Positions 24,840-33,037 are shown, counted from the stretch's first letter. The stretch is DNA of 64,000 nucleotides from JANWWM01 sp046292465 (GCA_046292465.1 JBKBRB010000001.1:186001-250000), one strand, 5' to 3'. Notes: a model not told the origin generated them from the letters alone. Numbers and translations are program-made.

Positions 24840-25058
24840 CTACTTGAATCGATACGTGATTCGTCCTTTGGTCAAGTCATATGGTGATACCTGAACTCTC
24901 ACGCGGTCGCCCGGGAGAATTTTAATGAAGTTCATTCTCATCTTTCCCGATACGTGCGCCAAGATTTCAAGATTATTTTCCAATTTGACTCTGAAGCTCG
25001 CATTTGGCAACGCTTCAAGAATTACGCCGTCGAGCTCAATTGCTTCTTCTTTTGCCAA
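24840..25058 (-). CDS. infA: Translation initiation factor IF-1
   Basis: A 72-residue OB-fold protein: MAKEEAIELDGVILEALPNA, then NLEILAHVSGKMRMNFI and the C-terminal SPYDLTKGRITYRFK. It binds the A site during initiation. The start is TTG 25058, 20 bases after the map stop; no ATG gives the conserved start. In front of rpmJ there is a hairpin (24707-24738) that may let infA end a transcript. Confidence 0.97.
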   Translation of the reverse strand: MAKEEAIELDGVILEALPNASFRVKLENNLEILAHVSGKMRMNFIKILPGDRVRVQVSPYDLTKGRITYRFK

Positions 25059-25078
25059 ATTAAGATAAGGGTTTATGT

Positions 25079-25912
25079 TTAACTCGCTAATTGAATTGTC
25101 GCGTCTTCCTCTGTAGCGACCGTGTTTTTTGGAAGACGCGAGAGGGTTAAAATTTCGGCTTTGCCTTTACGCACTACAACAGTATGCTCGAAGTGTGCAG
25201 CGGGTTTTCCATCTGCTGTTACTGCGGTCCAAGTATCGCTTAGAATTTTCGCTTTTCGTGAGCGACCTAAATTAATCATCGGTTCAATCGCAAGCACCAT
25301 TCCTTCTCGTAAGAAGATACCTGTTCCTGCTTTACCAATGTTCGGCACTGGTGGCTCTTCGTGCATTTTTGTTCCGATTCCGTGTCCAACCATGTTTTCA
25401 ATAACGCCAAATCCAAAGCTTTCCGCATATGTTTGCACGGCAGCAGAAATATCGTGCAGCCGCTTGCCAACCACAGCTTGTTTGATTGCAAGCGTCAAGC
25501 ACATTTCTGTAACCTTGACAAGGTGACGAATTTCAGGTTTTACTTCTCCAACAATGAAGGTTCGGGCAGAATCTCCGTGATAGCCGTTCTTGAATGCCCC
25601 AACATCAATTGAAACAATATCCCCTTCTTTTATGACACGCTTCGGACTTGGGATTCCGTGCACGACTTCTTCGTTAATTGATGCACAAATTGATGCAGGA
25701 TACGGTTTTGTTCCGCGCGCGCCGCGGGGCACATAACCCAAGAAACTTGGCTCAGCACCTTGGCTGCGAATGTAGTCTTCGGCAATCCTGTCTAACTCTT
25801 TTGTCGTTATGCCAGGGCGAATTTCAAGTTGAATCGCATCAAGGGCTTGCGCGACAATTCTGCCGCTTTCACGCATCAATTCAATCTCTTTTTCGCTTCG
25901 CGCCGTTACCAT
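25079..25912 (-). CDS. map: Methionine aminopeptidase, type I
   Basis: A 277-residue pita-bread enzyme. The five metal ligands are visible in order: two Asp in SIDVGAFKNGYHGDSARTF, His in GHGIGTKMHEEPPVPN, Glu in LAIEPM and Glu in FEHTVVV. It removes the initiator Met from new proteins. A C-terminal tail of about 25 residues follows the core. It lies between secY (17-base gap) and infA; adk, often found here, is missing. Confidence 0.97.
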   Translation of the reverse strand: MVTARSEKEIELMRESGRIVAQALDAIQLEIRPGITTKELDRIAEDYIRSQGAEPSFLGYVPRGARGTKPYPASICASINEEVVHGIPSPKRVIKEGDIVSIDVGAFKNGYHGDSARTFIVGEVKPEIRHLVKVTEMCLTLAIKQAVVGKRLHDISAAVQTYAESFGFGVIENMVGHGIGTKMHEEPPVPNIGKAGTGIFLREGMVLAIEPMINLGRSRKAKILSDTWTAVTADGKPAAHFEHTVVVRKGKAEILTLSRLPKNTVATEEDATIQLAS

Positions 25913-25929
25913 TGTTTGTCTTTTCTCTT

Positions 25930-27267
25930 TTACACGCTTACGGTGCCTCGTCCTCTCACTCGCCCTGTCTTCATAAATCCGTCATAGTGGCGCATTAAAA
26001 GATGGCTTTCAATTTGTTGAAGCGTATCCAACGCAACACCGACAATGATGAGCAAACTCGTTCCACCAAAAAACTGTGCAAAGCCGGGAGACACATTTCC
26101 ATATTTCACCAAGAATGTCGGCAAAACTGCAATAATTGCCAGTGCTATTGCGCCAGGCAGTGTAATGCGCGTCAGGATGTTATCGATAAATTCTTCCGTG
26201 CTTTTTCCTGGACGGACGCCCGGAATAAATCCGCCTTGCTTTTGCATTGTGTCCGCTACATCCTTTGGATTGAAGGCAATCGCTGTGTAGAAGTAGGTAA
26301 AGAAGATGATGAGAATTGCGAACAGAATTGCATAGCCCCATGAGTCATATGAAATCCATGAGGCAACCCTTTGCATGCCTTCGCTTTCAGGGAAAAATGA
26401 GATGAGTGTGCTTGGAATGAACATAATCGACTGAGCGAAAATGATAGGCATGACGCCTGCTGTAATCACGCGCATCGGAATATATTGCGTTGTTCCGCCA
26501 TAGACTTTTCGTCCGACCACACGTTTTGCGTATTGAACTGGAATTCGCCGTGTGCCGACAGTCATCAGCACTACGCCAGCGACAATAAGCACCATAATTG
26601 CCAACACAATCATTTCAACAATCAAGTTCTTACTTCCTGTTGCCACCAACTGCCACTCTGCCACGAGCGACTGTGGGAATCGCGCCAAAATGCCAATCAT
26701 GATAATGAGCGAAATACCATTTCCTATTCCGCGCTCTGTAATGCGTTCGCCGAGCCACATCGTAAAAATCGTTGCCGCTGTCAGCGTGATTATTGTCGAG
26801 AGGGTGAAGAGAAATCCAGGTTCAGGCACAATCGGTTGACCAAACGACGACGGACTGGAAAGGCTTACACTTACGCCCCATGCTTGCATTGCAGCGAGCA
26901 ATACTGTTCCGTAGCGGGTATATTGGGTGATTTTCTTACGTCCTTCTTCACCTTCCTTTTGCAAGCGTTGAATCACAGGTGTTATCGCACCAAGCAGTTG
27001 GATAATAATAGATGCTGAGATGTAAGGCATAATCCCGAGTGCGAAGACTGACGCGCGTTTGAACGCACCTCCGACAAAGAGGTCAAACAGTCCAAATAAG
27101 TCATTTGTCGGACCAGCGCCTGCTGCTGCAACCGCAGAGGCATCGACGCCAGGAATGGTTATGTGAGAGCCGATTCGATACACAATCAAAAGTCCTAATG
27201 TGTAAAGGATTCGGTCTTTCAACTCTGGAATTTTGCTGATATTTCTAATGCTCTCGACAAGTTTCAT
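25930..27267 (-). CDS. secY: Protein translocase subunit SecY
   Basis: A 445-residue protein with ten membrane segments. It shows the secY motifs GSHITIPGVDA at the N-terminal plug region, LGIMPYISASIIIQLL, and FNPKDVADTMQKQGGFIPGVRPG on the cytosolic side. With SecE and SecG it forms the channel for secreted and membrane proteins. Placed after rplO (12-base gap), it is the last membrane gene of the spc operon. Confidence 0.98.
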   Translation of the reverse strand: MKLVESIRNISKIPELKDRILYTLGLLIVYRIGSHITIPGVDASAVAAAGAGPTNDLFGLFDLFVGGAFKRASVFALGIMPYISASIIIQLLGAITPVIQRLQKEGEEGRKKITQYTRYGTVLLAAMQAWGVSVSLSSPSSFGQPIVPEPGFLFTLSTIITLTAATIFTMWLGERITERGIGNGISLIIMIGILARFPQSLVAEWQLVATGSKNLIVEMIVLAIMVLIVAGVVLMTVGTRRIPVQYAKRVVGRKVYGGTTQYIPMRVITAGVMPIIFAQSIMFIPSTLISFFPESEGMQRVASWISYDSWGYAILFAILIIFFTYFYTAIAFNPKDVADTMQKQGGFIPGVRPGKSTEEFIDNILTRITLPGAIALAIIAVLPTFLVKYGNVSPGFAQFFGGTSLLIIVGVALDTLQQIESHLLMRHYDGFMKTGRVRGRGTVSV

Positions 27268-27279
27268 CGTAAGTCAGGG

Positions 27280-27864
27280 TTATTTTTTGACAGTTTCGGA
27301 TGAGGCTTTCTTTTGCGCTTTGACTGCTTTCTTATGTTCTTCGACAGGTCTCTTCGGTGTTGTTACGGCGGTTGCAAAGTCGACTGTCTTCATGGTGCTA
27401 GCTTCTGCGATAGTGCGATAGGCAATGGTTACGCTTCCGCCTGCTTTTTCAATTTTCTCTTTGGCGGTTTCGCTGAATGCGTGTGCGGTTACTTTGATTT
27501 TTTCAGTTAATTCACCTTCGCCTAAAATTTTAAGATACTCCGTTTTGCCAATCACGCCCAACTTATTGAACGCATCGAGTGTCATGTCAGAGCCAATTTT
27601 ACCGCTTTTTACCCATGCTTCCAATTGTGAAACATTGATTCCAACAACCGTCTTTCGATTTGGTGGCGTGAATCCAAACTTAGGAAGTTGGCGATAGAGT
27701 GGCATTTGCCCACCTTCAAAATTTTTGGTTGTGTAACCGCTACGCGCTTTATGCCCTTTATTTCCACGTCCAGCCGTTGTGCCGTGACCCGACCCAGGAC
27801 CGCGTCCGACGCGCTTCTTTGCCTTTCTTGACCCTTTTGCTGGCGTAAGTGTGTGTAGGTTCAT
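27280..27864 (-). CDS. rplO: 50S ribosomal protein L15
   Basis: A 194-residue protein: MNLHTLTPAKGSRKAKKRVGRGPGSGHG at the start, then the glycine-rich N-terminal arm and the GGQMPLYRQLPKFGF signature. The C-terminal 40 residues are rich in Lys and Ala and longer than the 144-residue E. coli protein. L15 is an assembly protein of the large subunit. It lies between rpmD and secY. Confidence 0.97.
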   Translation of the reverse strand: MNLHTLTPAKGSRKAKKRVGRGPGSGHGTTAGRGNKGHKARSGYTTKNFEGGQMPLYRQLPKFGFTPPNRKTVVGINVSQLEAWVKSGKIGSDMTLDAFNKLGVIGKTEYLKILGEGELTEKIKVTAHAFSETAKEKIEKAGGSVTIAYRTIAEASTMKTVDFATAVTTPKRPVEEHKKAVKAQKKASSETVKK

Positions 27865-27885
27865 TTTCCTAAAAATCCTTTCCTC

Positions 27886-28080
27886 TTAATTGAGTTCTTC
27901 GATTTTGACGAGATGCTCAACCGACTTGAGTTGACCGCGCAAGGCGGGGTTATCTGTGCGCACAACTGATTTGTTCGGATGAGATAGCTTGAGCGACTTC
28001 ATCGTTGCCTTTTGTTTTTTCGTGCAACGAATCGCGCTTCTAATTTGCGTGATTTTGAGTTGTTTCTTCGTCTCTGACAT
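27886..28080 (-). CDS. rpmD: 50S ribosomal protein L30
   Basis: A 64-residue protein: KKQLKITQIRSAIRCTKKQKATMKSL, then NKSVVRTDNPALRGQLKSVEHLVKIEE. This is the ferredoxin-like L30 fold. It contacts 23S rRNA domain II. It lies between rpsE and rplO with gaps of 48 and 21 bases. Confidence 0.96.
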   Translation of the reverse strand: MSETKKQLKITQIRSAIRCTKKQKATMKSLKLSHPNKSVVRTDNPALRGQLKSVEHLVKIEELN

Positions 28081-28128
28081 AGCGTTTGTGCTGATGGTGC
28101 TTGTGTGAATTAGGTCGTTTTCGTCTAT

Positions 28129-28647
28129 TTATCCTTCAAAGACTTCTTTGAGTGATTTCCCGCGTCGCGCCGCCACGTCCATTGCGTCTGAAAGGCTTAA
28201 AAGCCCCTTAACGGTTGCCTTAACGACATTGTGCGGGTTCGATGAACCGAGCGATTTAGTGAGCACGTCTTTGACGCCAGCGCTTTCAAGCACGGCTCTT
28301 ACGGCTCCGCCTGCGATAAGTCCTGTTCCTTGCGAGGCGGGCTTCATCAAAATTTTTGCCGCGCCGAATTTCACATACACTTCGTGCGGAATTGTGCCTT
28401 TAATGATAGGCACTTTGAAAACGTTCTTCTTTGCGTCTTCTGTGCCCTTGGCAATTGCGTCTTGCACTTCGTTGGCTTTGCCAAGTCCGTATCCAACATG
28501 CCCTTCACCGTCGCCGACGACGACAATAGCATTGAAGCCGAAGCGCTTTCCGCCCTTGACAACTTTCGCGGTGCGGTTTACTTGAACTAATTTTTCTTTG
28601 AGGTTCAGTTCGCCTGGTCTAATTTTCTTTTGCGCTTGTTTTGTCAT
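28129..28647 (-). CDS. rpsE: 30S ribosomal protein S5
   Basis: A 172-residue protein. The double-stranded RNA-binding half contains VNRTAKVVKGGKRFGFNAIVVVGD, whose GGKRF loop is the spectinomycin region. The second half carries GTGLIAGGAVRAVLESAGVKDVLTK. S5 safeguards decoding accuracy and mRNA entry. It follows rplR by 14 bases. Confidence 0.98.
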   Translation of the reverse strand: MTKQAQKKIRPGELNLKEKLVQVNRTAKVVKGGKRFGFNAIVVVGDGEGHVGYGLGKANEVQDAIAKGTEDAKKNVFKVPIIKGTIPHEVYVKFGAAKILMKPASQGTGLIAGGAVRAVLESAGVKDVLTKSLGSSNPHNVVKATVKGLLSLSDAMDVAARRGKSLKEVFEG

Positions 28648-28661
28648 TGCTCTGTTTGAGT

Positions 28662-29027
28662 TTAGAATTCTAATCCGCCTTCGCGCGCGCCTTCGGCTAA
28701 GGCTTTGACGCGACCGTGATACTTGTAGCCATTTCGGTCGAAGACGACTTTGGTAATCCCTTTTGCTTTGGCGTTTTCTGCGAGCATTTCGCCAACCTTT
28801 TTGCTCACTTCAGTTTTCTTCATTCCCTTGAAAGTGCTTTCAAGCGATTTTTTATTGCTTGTTGCAGCGGCAAGAGTTATACCCTTGTCATCATCGATTA
28901 GCTGTGCGTAAATGTGATTTAGACTGCGATAAACGCTCAGGCGTGGGCGTTCTGCTGTGCCCGACACCTTTTTGCGCACACGCATTTTGACTTTGAATCT
29001 GCGCTGAATTTTTTCTGGAACTTTCAT
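28662..29027 (-). CDS. rplR: 50S ribosomal protein L18
   Basis: A 121-residue protein with RLSVYRSLNHIYAQLIDDDKGITLAAA and the C-terminal VVFDRNGYKYHGRVKALAEGAREGGLEF, both typical of L18. It binds 5S rRNA together with L5. A GC-rich hairpin (29044-29063) lies in the 67-base gap before its start. Confidence 0.97.
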   Translation of the reverse strand: MKVPEKIQRRFKVKMRVRKKVSGTAERPRLSVYRSLNHIYAQLIDDDKGITLAAATSNKKSLESTFKGMKKTEVSKKVGEMLAENAKAKGITKVVFDRNGYKYHGRVKALAEGAREGGLEF

Positions 29028-29043
29028 CTTTGTTTAAGTTTTA

Positions 29044-29063
29044 GAGGCGATAGTTGCCGCCTC
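29044..29063 (-). other. RNA hairpin between rplF and rplR
   Basis: GAGGCG (29044-29049) pairs with CGCCTC (29058-29063) around an 8-base loop. In the mRNA direction no T-run follows, so it is not a terminator for the operon. It carries a purine-rich GGAGGCG, which resembles a Shine-Dalgarno sequence but lies too far from the start codon. It could be a processing or regulatory element. Confidence 0.45.
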
Positions 29064-29094
29064 CTTTTTTCATCTAAAATTTTTTTCATCAAAA

Positions 29095-29634
29095 TTACTT
29101 ACCAGCCGTCTTACCTTCTTTGCGACGGATATTTTCGCCTTCATACTTAATTCCTTTGCCTTTGTAAGGTTCAGGCTTCTTGAAGGAACGAATTTTTGCG
29201 GCAACAGCTCCAACCAGTTGTTTATCGATGCCGCTGACAATCACATTTGTGGGCTGTGGCGTTTCAATTTTTATGCCTTCGGGCGGTCGGAAAAAAATCG
29301 GATGAGAATACCCCAGCGACATTACGAGCCAATTTTGTTTCAATTCTGCTTTGTAGCCTACGCCCGTAATTTCCAACTTTTTGGTGTAGCCTTGTGAGAC
29401 GCCCTGCACCATGTTGTTGATGAGCGCGCGATAGAGCCCGTGGAGAGCACGCGTTTGTTTATCGTCGGCGTTGCGCTCTACTTTGACGCTTTCTCCCTCC
29501 GTTTTGATGGTGATGTTTCCGCGAATTTTCTCCTCGAGTTGTCCTTTCGGACCAGAAACAACAATTTTTCCATCTTTTACTTCAACTTTTACGCCTTTGA
29601 GAATTGCAATTGGCTTTTTTCCAATTCTTGACAT
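29095..29634 (-). CDS. rplF: 50S ribosomal protein L6
   Basis: A 179-residue protein from ATG 29634 (MSRIGKKPI is the family start; a seven-residue extension is possible but unlikely). The signature is GYTKKLEITGVGYKAELK, followed by GYSHPIFFRPPEG and the C-terminal PEPYKGKGIKYEGENIRRKEGK. L6 sits near the sarcin-ricin loop. It lies 27 bases downstream of rpsH. Confidence 0.98.
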   Translation of the reverse strand: MSRIGKKPIAILKGVKVEVKDGKIVVSGPKGQLEEKIRGNITIKTEGESVKVERNADDKQTRALHGLYRALINNMVQGVSQGYTKKLEITGVGYKAELKQNWLVMSLGYSHPIFFRPPEGIKIETPQPTNVIVSGIDKQLVGAVAAKIRSFKKPEPYKGKGIKYEGENIRRKEGKTAGK

Positions 29635-29661
29635 TCGTCTTGCTCCTTCCAACAATTTCGG

Positions 29662-30057
29662 TTAGTGAATACGAAAGAGCACTTCACCGCCGACGCCCGC
29701 AGCGCGTGCTTCTTTATCCGTCATTAGCCCTTTTGATGTCGATACAACCGATAGTCCGAGTCCGCTTAAATATCGTTTGATATTTTTTCCTTCATAGACG
29801 CGTCGTCCGGGCGTGCTTACGCGCGTGATTTCTTTAATTGCATGCTCTCCGTTTGAGAGATAGCGTAGTTGAATGCGCAGAACAGGAAACTTTCCTGCTG
29901 TAACGACTGTGTAGTCTTTAATATACCCTTTTTCTTTGAGCAGTTTTGAGATGTTTTCTTTTAACTTGGATAGCGGCACATCTACCGTCTTGTGCTTAGC
30001 TTTTGCTGCATTGCGGATTCGTGTCAAATAATCCGCGATAGGATCTGTAACAGGCAT
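29662..30057 (-). CDS. rpsH: 30S ribosomal protein S8
   Basis: A 131-residue protein: PVTDPIADYLTRIRNAAKAKH at the start and STSKGLMTDKEARAAGVGGEVLF at the end. In E. coli S8 also represses translation of the spc operon by binding mRNA near rplE; whether that applies here is unknown. A 95-base gap separates it from rpsN with no gene and no clear promoter. Confidence 0.98.
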   Translation of the reverse strand: MPVTDPIADYLTRIRNAAKAKHKTVDVPLSKLKENISKLLKEKGYIKDYTVVTAGKFPVLRIQLRYLSNGEHAIKEITRVSTPGRRVYEGKNIKRYLSGLGLSVVSTSKGLMTDKEARAAGVGGEVLFRIH

Positions 30058-30152
30058 TTTGGTCGAAGATTAAAAGTTGTTTTGTGCGTTCCAGCTCCCG
30101 ACACCACTCGGTTGCGGCGGCCACAAAGGTTAGATCGAAAGTTAAACTCAAC

Positions 30153-30440
30153 TTACCAGCTTGCTTTTTTTACGCCGGGAATTTTACCTGAGAGTGCAAG
30201 TTCTCGGAATTGATGACGGCACAATCCGAACTTAGCATATACGCCACGCGGTCTGCCTGTCAAGTTGCAGCGATTACGCAAGCGTGTTGGCGAGCTGTCT
30301 CTCGGCAATTCGCGAAGTTTACGTGCGGCAGTCTCGTCGCCTGCTACGGCTTTCTTCTTCAATTCTTCTCGCAACGCTGCATAGCGTGCCACGATTTCTT
30401 TGCGCTTTTCATTGCGAACGACAACACTTTTCTTTGCCAT
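30153..30440 (-). CDS. rpsN: 30S ribosomal protein S14 (long, zinc-free form)
   Basis: A 95-residue protein from ATG 30440 (MAKKSVVVRNEKRKEIV); the open frame extends upstream inside rplE. It is of the long type. The segment NRCNLTGRPRGVYAKFGLCRHQFR has single Cys residues where the short form carries two CxxC pairs, so no zinc knuckle is expected. It lies 16 bases after rplE. Confidence 0.96.
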   Translation of the reverse strand: MAKKSVVVRNEKRKEIVARYAALREELKKKAVAGDETAARKLRELPRDSSPTRLRNRCNLTGRPRGVYAKFGLCRHQFRELALSGKIPGVKKASW

Positions 30441-30456
30441 ATTTTTGAAAATCAGT

Positions 30457-31092
30457 TTAGTTTCTTTTTCTGAACGGCATGCCCATTTCTTTGAGAAGCG
30501 CATATGCTTCCTCGTCTGTTTTCGCCGTCGTAACGAATGTAATATCCATACCTGAGATGCGATTGACTTTGTCGATATCAATCTCGGGGAAGATGATTTG
30601 CTCTTTCACGCCAAGTGTATAGTTTCCATGTCCGTCGAAACTGCTGTCACTGACGCCTTTGAAGTCGCGAATGCGCGGAATGGCGAGCGAAATCAATCGG
30701 TCCATGAATTCATACATTCTTTCACGGCGAAGCGTTACGCGGCAGCCTATCGGTTGGTTTTCGCGCAGTTTGAAGTTTGAAATCGCTTTTTTGGATTTGC
30801 GCACTTCGGGCTTCTGACCTGAAATTGCCGCTAATTCTTTGACCGCAATTTCCATGAGTTTCGGGTCTTGTGCGGCTTGTCCAACGCCGATGTTGATGCA
30901 GATTTTCTTGAGCTTCGGCACCATCATGACGTTATCATACTTGAACTGCTCCATCAATTTCTTGACCACCTCATTGCGATATTTTTCTAGCAGTCTCGGC
31001 TTTGGTGTCGGAAGGTGTGAGAAATCGATGTTCGTTTTCGCGGGCGATTCCGCTTCCTTTTTCTTATCCTTTTTCTGTTCTTTTTGTGCCAT
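30457..31092 (-). CDS. rplE: 50S ribosomal protein L5
   Basis: A 211-residue protein. The core (from LLEKYRNEVVKKLMEQF) has the L5 signature and the 5S rRNA-binding loop, including LRENQPIGCRVTLRRERMYEFMDRL. About 30 extra residues at the N-terminus are Lys/Glu-rich (KEQKKDKKKEAE), an extension not found in the 179-residue E. coli protein. It lies between rplX (60-base gap) and rpsN. Confidence 0.97.
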   Translation of the reverse strand: MAQKEQKKDKKKEAESPAKTNIDFSHLPTPKPRLLEKYRNEVVKKLMEQFKYDNVMMVPKLKKICINIGVGQAAQDPKLMEIAVKELAAISGQKPEVRKSKKAISNFKLRENQPIGCRVTLRRERMYEFMDRLISLAIPRIRDFKGVSDSSFDGHGNYTLGVKEQIIFPEIDIDKVNRISGMDITFVTTAKTDEEAYALLKEMGMPFRKRN

Positions 31093-31152
31093 TAGCTTTG
31101 TTCAATTTGGTGGAAACGGTCTTTGTCGTTTCCTACTTGAAAGTTATGTATT

Positions 31153-31395
31153 TCAAATCTTCTTGACGTTCGATGCGTGAATTGGCATTTCGCGCTCGAC
31201 AATTGCGCCTTGTGGTTGGTTTTTGTTTGGACGTGTATGACGCTTGCGAAGATTTACGCCTTCGACGATTACGCGATTTCGGTCGGGGAAAACGCGCAGG
31301 ATTTTTCCTGTCTTGCCCTTGTCGTTTCCGGCCAAAACTTGAACGGTATCGTTCTTCTTCACATGCATCTTTACAGGCTTTTTTCCCAGTTTCAT
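31153..31395 (-). CDS. rplX: 50S ribosomal protein L24
   Basis: An 80-residue protein with the KOW motif KKNDTVQVLAGNDKGKTGKILRVFPDRNRVIVEGVN and a basic C-terminus (LRKRHTRPNKNQPQG). L24 initiates large-subunit assembly. Upstream on the same strand, instead of rplN directly, come a terminator-like hairpin and tRNA-Gly, so its transcription must read through or start in that 90-base gap. No good promoter was found there. Confidence 0.97.
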   Translation of the reverse strand: MKLGKKPVKMHVKKNDTVQVLAGNDKGKTGKILRVFPDRNRVIVEGVNLRKRHTRPNKNQPQGAIVEREMPIHASNVKKI

Positions 31396-31424
31396 GTTCG
31401 TGTATTTTTCCGTTTCACTTTTGA

Positions 31425-31474
31425 GAAAAATTTTGCGTCAATCCCACGTCGCGCTCAGAGTGAAGATTGACGCA
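31425..31474 (-). terminator. Hairpin/terminator after tRNA-Gly
   Basis: A perfect 10-bp stem (TGCGTCAATC at 31434-31443 with GATTGACGCA at 31465-31474), 21-base loop, followed on the minus strand by AAATTTTT. It begins 12 bases after the 3' end of tRNA-Gly. The long loop makes its efficiency uncertain. Confidence 0.65.
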
Positions 31475-31485
31475 TGTTTTTTCTG

Positions 31486-31558
31486 AGCGGAAGACGGGAC
31501 TCGAACCCGCGACCAACAGCTTGGAAGGCTGTGACTCTACCAGCTGAGTTACTTCCGC
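31486..31558 (-). tRNA. tRNA-Gly (anticodon TCC), inside the spc operon
   Basis: A 73-base cloverleaf. GCGGAAG pairs with CTTCCGC, the D arm holds CTCAGCTGGTAGAG, the anticodon arm is ACAGC-CTTCCAA-GCTGT, and the T arm is GCGGGTTCGAGTCCCGT. The discriminator is U and CCA is not encoded. It lies in the same direction as the ribosomal genes between rplN and rplX, with its own promoter at 31588-31617 and a hairpin downstream. Confidence 0.96.
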
Positions 31559-31587
31559 TTGGTTGCCTGTTCATTAAAAGCAGGTCG

Positions 31588-31617
31588 CAAAAATACAAAA
31601 GGAGTTGGATTTTTCAA
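31588..31617 (-). promoter_or_regulatory. Promoter of tRNA-Gly, perfect TTG-N19-TANNTTTG
   Basis: On the minus strand TTG (31615-31617), exactly 19 bases, then TATTTTTG (31588-31595). The tRNA starts 29 bases after the -7 element. A short AAGGAG/CTCCTT pairing overlaps the spacer and could act as a weak end to the rplN transcript. Confidence 0.8.
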
Positions 31618-31638
31618 TACACCTCCTTGTCTTTTTTA

Positions 31639-32007
31639 TCAAAGCACTTCTGGTGCAAGAGAGATGATTTTCATGTATTGCTTATCGCGCAACTCTCTGG
31701 CAATCGGTCCGAAAATGCGTGTGCCTCTTGGCTCACCTTGTGCGTTTATGAGCACAACGGCGTTTTCATCGAAACGAATGTAGGAGCCGTCTTTACGCCG
31801 AAATTCTTTTTTCGTGCGCACAACAACGGCGCGCGAGACGTCTTTCTTTTTGACTGTTCCACCCGGAATTGCGGCTTTGACCGAGACTACTACGACATCG
31901 CCAATGCTGGCATAGCGGCGGTGCGTTCCACCTGGCACGTGAATGACGCGAACTTTTTTTGCGCCGCTGTTATCTGCAACGACTAAATTTGTTTCGTTCT
32001 GAATCAT
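31639..32007 (-). CDS. rplN: 50S ribosomal protein L14
   Basis: A 122-residue protein: MIQNETNLVVADNSGAKKVRVIHV at the start and the signature GGTVKKKDVSRAVVVRTKKEFRRKDGSYIRFDENA. L14 contacts 16S rRNA at bridge B8 and is the docking site of ribosome silencing factor RsfS. It follows rpsQ, and tRNA-Gly rather than rplX comes after it. Confidence 0.98.
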   Translation of the reverse strand: MIQNETNLVVADNSGAKKVRVIHVPGGTHRRYASIGDVVVVSVKAAIPGGTVKKKDVSRAVVVRTKKEFRRKDGSYIRFDENAVVLINAQGEPRGTRIFGPIARELRDKQYMKIISLAPEVL

Positions 32008-32063
32008 AATGCGTTTATCGATTTTACCGCCGCCCTTATTTCCAGCGGTTTTGTTTATTGTAA

Positions 32064-32351
32064 TTACTTGGCTTTCTCGATAATTTCAACGAGTTTCCAA
32101 CTCTTGCGTTTGCTTATTGGCCTGAATTCGCAGATGCGCACCGTGTCGCCAATGCCTGCTTCATTTTTCTCGTCGTGTGCCATGATTTTCGTTGTCTTTT
32201 TCATGAATTTCTTGTAGATGGGATGTTGCTCGCGTCGTTCAATAGCGACGACAATGCTTTTTTGCATTTTATTGCTTACAACTTTTCCCACCTTTTCACG
32301 CACAATTTTTTTTGTCGTGGTTTCGGGCGTAGCAGTTTGTGTTTCTGACAT
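32064..32351 (-). CDS. rpsQ: 30S ribosomal protein S17
   Basis: A 95-residue OB-fold protein. The core begins KIVREKVGKVVSNKMQKSIVVAIERRE, and GIGDTVRICEFRPISKRKSWKLVEI is the S17 signature region. About 15 residues of Thr/Glu-rich N-terminal tail are extra. S17 is an early 16S rRNA binder. It follows rpmC by 14 bases. Confidence 0.97.
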   Translation of the reverse strand: MSETQTATPETTTKKIVREKVGKVVSNKMQKSIVVAIERREQHPIYKKFMKKTTKIMAHDEKNEAGIGDTVRICEFRPISKRKSWKLVEIIEKAK

Positions 32352-32365
32352 TGTTCAGGCTTGTT

Positions 32366-32584
32366 TTAGTTCTTTTCAGATTGAGATTTTGCTGCTTTTG
32401 CCTTTTGTTGATTCAATATGGTTTTCATGCGCGCAATGTCTCTGCGCATGTTGCGGATAATCATTGGGTTTTGCGGTGGTTCAAATGCCATGTTAAACTT
32501 TATGTCGGCGATGCGTTGTTTCAGTTCTCTGATTTGTCTTTTCATTTCTTCTGCCGACAGTGCAGCGATTTCATATTTCTTCAT
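32366..32584 (-). CDS. rpmC: 50S ribosomal protein L29
   Basis: A 72-residue helical hairpin: KKYEIAALSAEEMKRQIRELKQRI, then NPMIIRNMRRDIARMKTIL. It lies near the tunnel exit where SRP and trigger factor dock. It is between rplP and rpsQ in the canonical order. Confidence 0.96.
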   Translation of the reverse strand: MKKYEIAALSAEEMKRQIRELKQRIADIKFNMAFEPPQNPMIIRNMRRDIARMKTILNQQKAKAAKSQSEKN

Positions 32585-32608
32585 TTTGTTTCCTCCTGCG
32601 ATTCAGAT

Positions 32609-33037
32609 TTACTTTTTGACTTCTGCCACTTCGTAGTCTGGACGTATAACAAACTTTGTTTTGACAGGAAGTTTTGCAGCAGCAAGTCGAAACGCTTCTT
32701 CAGCAGTTGCTTTTGAAACTCCATCTACTTCGAACATGATGCGTCCGGGTTTAACGACGGCGACCCAAAATTCGGGTGAGCCTTTTCCGCTTCCCATACG
32801 CGTCTCAGCGGGTTTCTTGGTTACAGGCTTGTCGGGAAAAATACGAATCCAGACTTTTCCGTCGCGCTTCATGAAGCGGTTCATAGCGACACGTGCGGCT
32901 TCGATTTGACGGCTTGTAATCCATGCTTGCTCGAGTGCTTTGAGTCCGAAAGAGCCGAAGTCTATGTTCGTTCCTCTGGTTTCATTGCCTTTCATTTTGC
33001 CGCGTTGTGTTTTGCGATATTTCACGCGTTTTGGCAT
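32609..33037 (-). CDS. rplP: 50S ribosomal protein L16
   Basis: A 142-residue protein from ATG 33037 (MPKRVKYRKTQRGKMKG); an ATG two codons earlier is possible. The signature region KVWIRIFPDKPVTKKPAETRMGSGKGSPEFWVAVV is intact. L16 shapes the A-site tRNA binding region and is essential for late assembly. It follows rpsC. Confidence 0.98.
   Translation of the reverse strand: MPKRVKYRKTQRGKMKGNETRGTNIDFGSFGLKALEQAWITSRQIEAARVAMNRFMKRDGKVWIRIFPDKPVTKKPAETRMGSGKGSPEFWVAVVKPGRIMFEVDGVSKATAEEAFRLAAAKLPVKTKFVIRPDYEVAEVKK

Noticed and set aside
31474..31986. Plus-strand reading frame across tRNA-Gly and rplN
   Set aside because: Its start (GRRDSNPRPTAW) is the well-known false translation of a tRNA, and the rest is antisense to rplN.
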